NCBI GenBank assembly: GCA_905205995.1
Contig: CAJLFU010000075.1
Coordinates: forward strand, 1-5,449
Direction: 5' to 3'
DNA length: 5,449 nucleotides
Origin: an uncultured Haemophilus sp.
GTDB lineage: Bacteria > Pseudomonadota > Gammaproteobacteria > Enterobacterales > Pasteurellaceae
Part shown: positions 5,297 to 5,449 of the stretch, piece by piece
How the letters are laid out: every line of letters starts with the position of its first letter
Position numbering within the stretch: the stretch's first letter is position 1
Made by a program: the position numbers and the translations under genes
Notes under the pieces: generated by a model
What the model was told of the DNA's origin: nothing
Database searches by the model: none
What the model saw: only the letters and a program-made list of their open reading frames with translations

Positions 5297-5449
5297 TTAT
5301 TCTGCGATTAACGCTACTGCCACTTCTTCGTTACGTTGAGAAGCTGCCGCATCTAAATACTCTTTTGCATCCATGATTTCTTGGTTGATTAACCCTTTTT
5401 CGATTTCACGTAATGCGATTACAGTTGGTTTATCGTTATCTTCCGGCAC
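5297..5449 (-). CDS. rpoZ: RNA polymerase omega subunit (C-terminal part)
   Basis: Fifty codons and a TAA stop (5299-5297) are in the window; the N-terminal part lies beyond the right edge. The visible protein begins VPEDNDKPTVIALREIEKGL, which matches the conserved middle of E. coli omega (a 91-residue protein), and ends in a divergent acidic tail (RNEEVAVALIAE). Omega is the small subunit that wraps the C-terminal tail of beta-prime, helps polymerase assembly and forms part of ppGpp binding site 1. As in E. coli, it directly precedes spoT, here with a 75-bp gap. gmk would be expected further upstream, outside the window. Confidence 0.95.
   Translation of the reverse strand: MPEDNDKPTVIALREIEKGLINQEIMDAKEYLDAAASQRNEEVAVALIAE

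Overview
The window comes from a gammaproteobacterium of the family Pasteurellaceae, almost certainly genus Haemophilus or a close relative. The base composition is AT-rich, the proteins resemble E. coli orthologues throughout, and the 9-bp Haemophilus DNA uptake signal (AAGTGCGGT) occurs four times, with a fifth degenerate copy. The species cannot be fixed from sequence reading alone.

All genes lie on the minus strand, so the window reads biologically from right to left. At the right edge is the C-terminal part of rpoZ (RNA polymerase omega). A 75-bp gap holding an 11-bp hairpin separates it from spoT, the (p)ppGpp hydrolase/synthetase, which starts with TTG. The spoT stop overlaps the recG start (TAATG). 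recG encodes the branched-DNA helicase. After a 32-bp gap comes murI (glutamate racemase). The close same-strand packing, with no visible terminator, suggests one transcription unit, rpoZ-spoT-recG-murI.

The first 195 bases hold no protein gene. They contain, on the same strand, a ribosomal RNA promoter: A/T-rich UP-like region, TTGCAA, 16-bp spacer, TATAAT and a GC-rich discriminator. The start of the rRNA leader follows, with a 12-bp stem-loop and a near-exact E. coli-type boxA. The 16S gene itself must lie beyond the left edge.

The main content is conserved housekeeping sequence and no new defence, mobile or biosynthetic system is visible. Points worth a second look are the terminator-like stem-loop with a U6 tract just upstream of boxA, unusual residues in the SpoT synthetase motifs, the degenerate uptake-signal hairpin upstream of spoT, and the joining of two gene blocks (rpoZ-spoT-recG and murI-rrn) that are separate in E. 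coli. The joined arrangement puts the ppGpp enzyme, the polymerase subunit that helps form a ppGpp site, and a classic ppGpp target promoter side by side.
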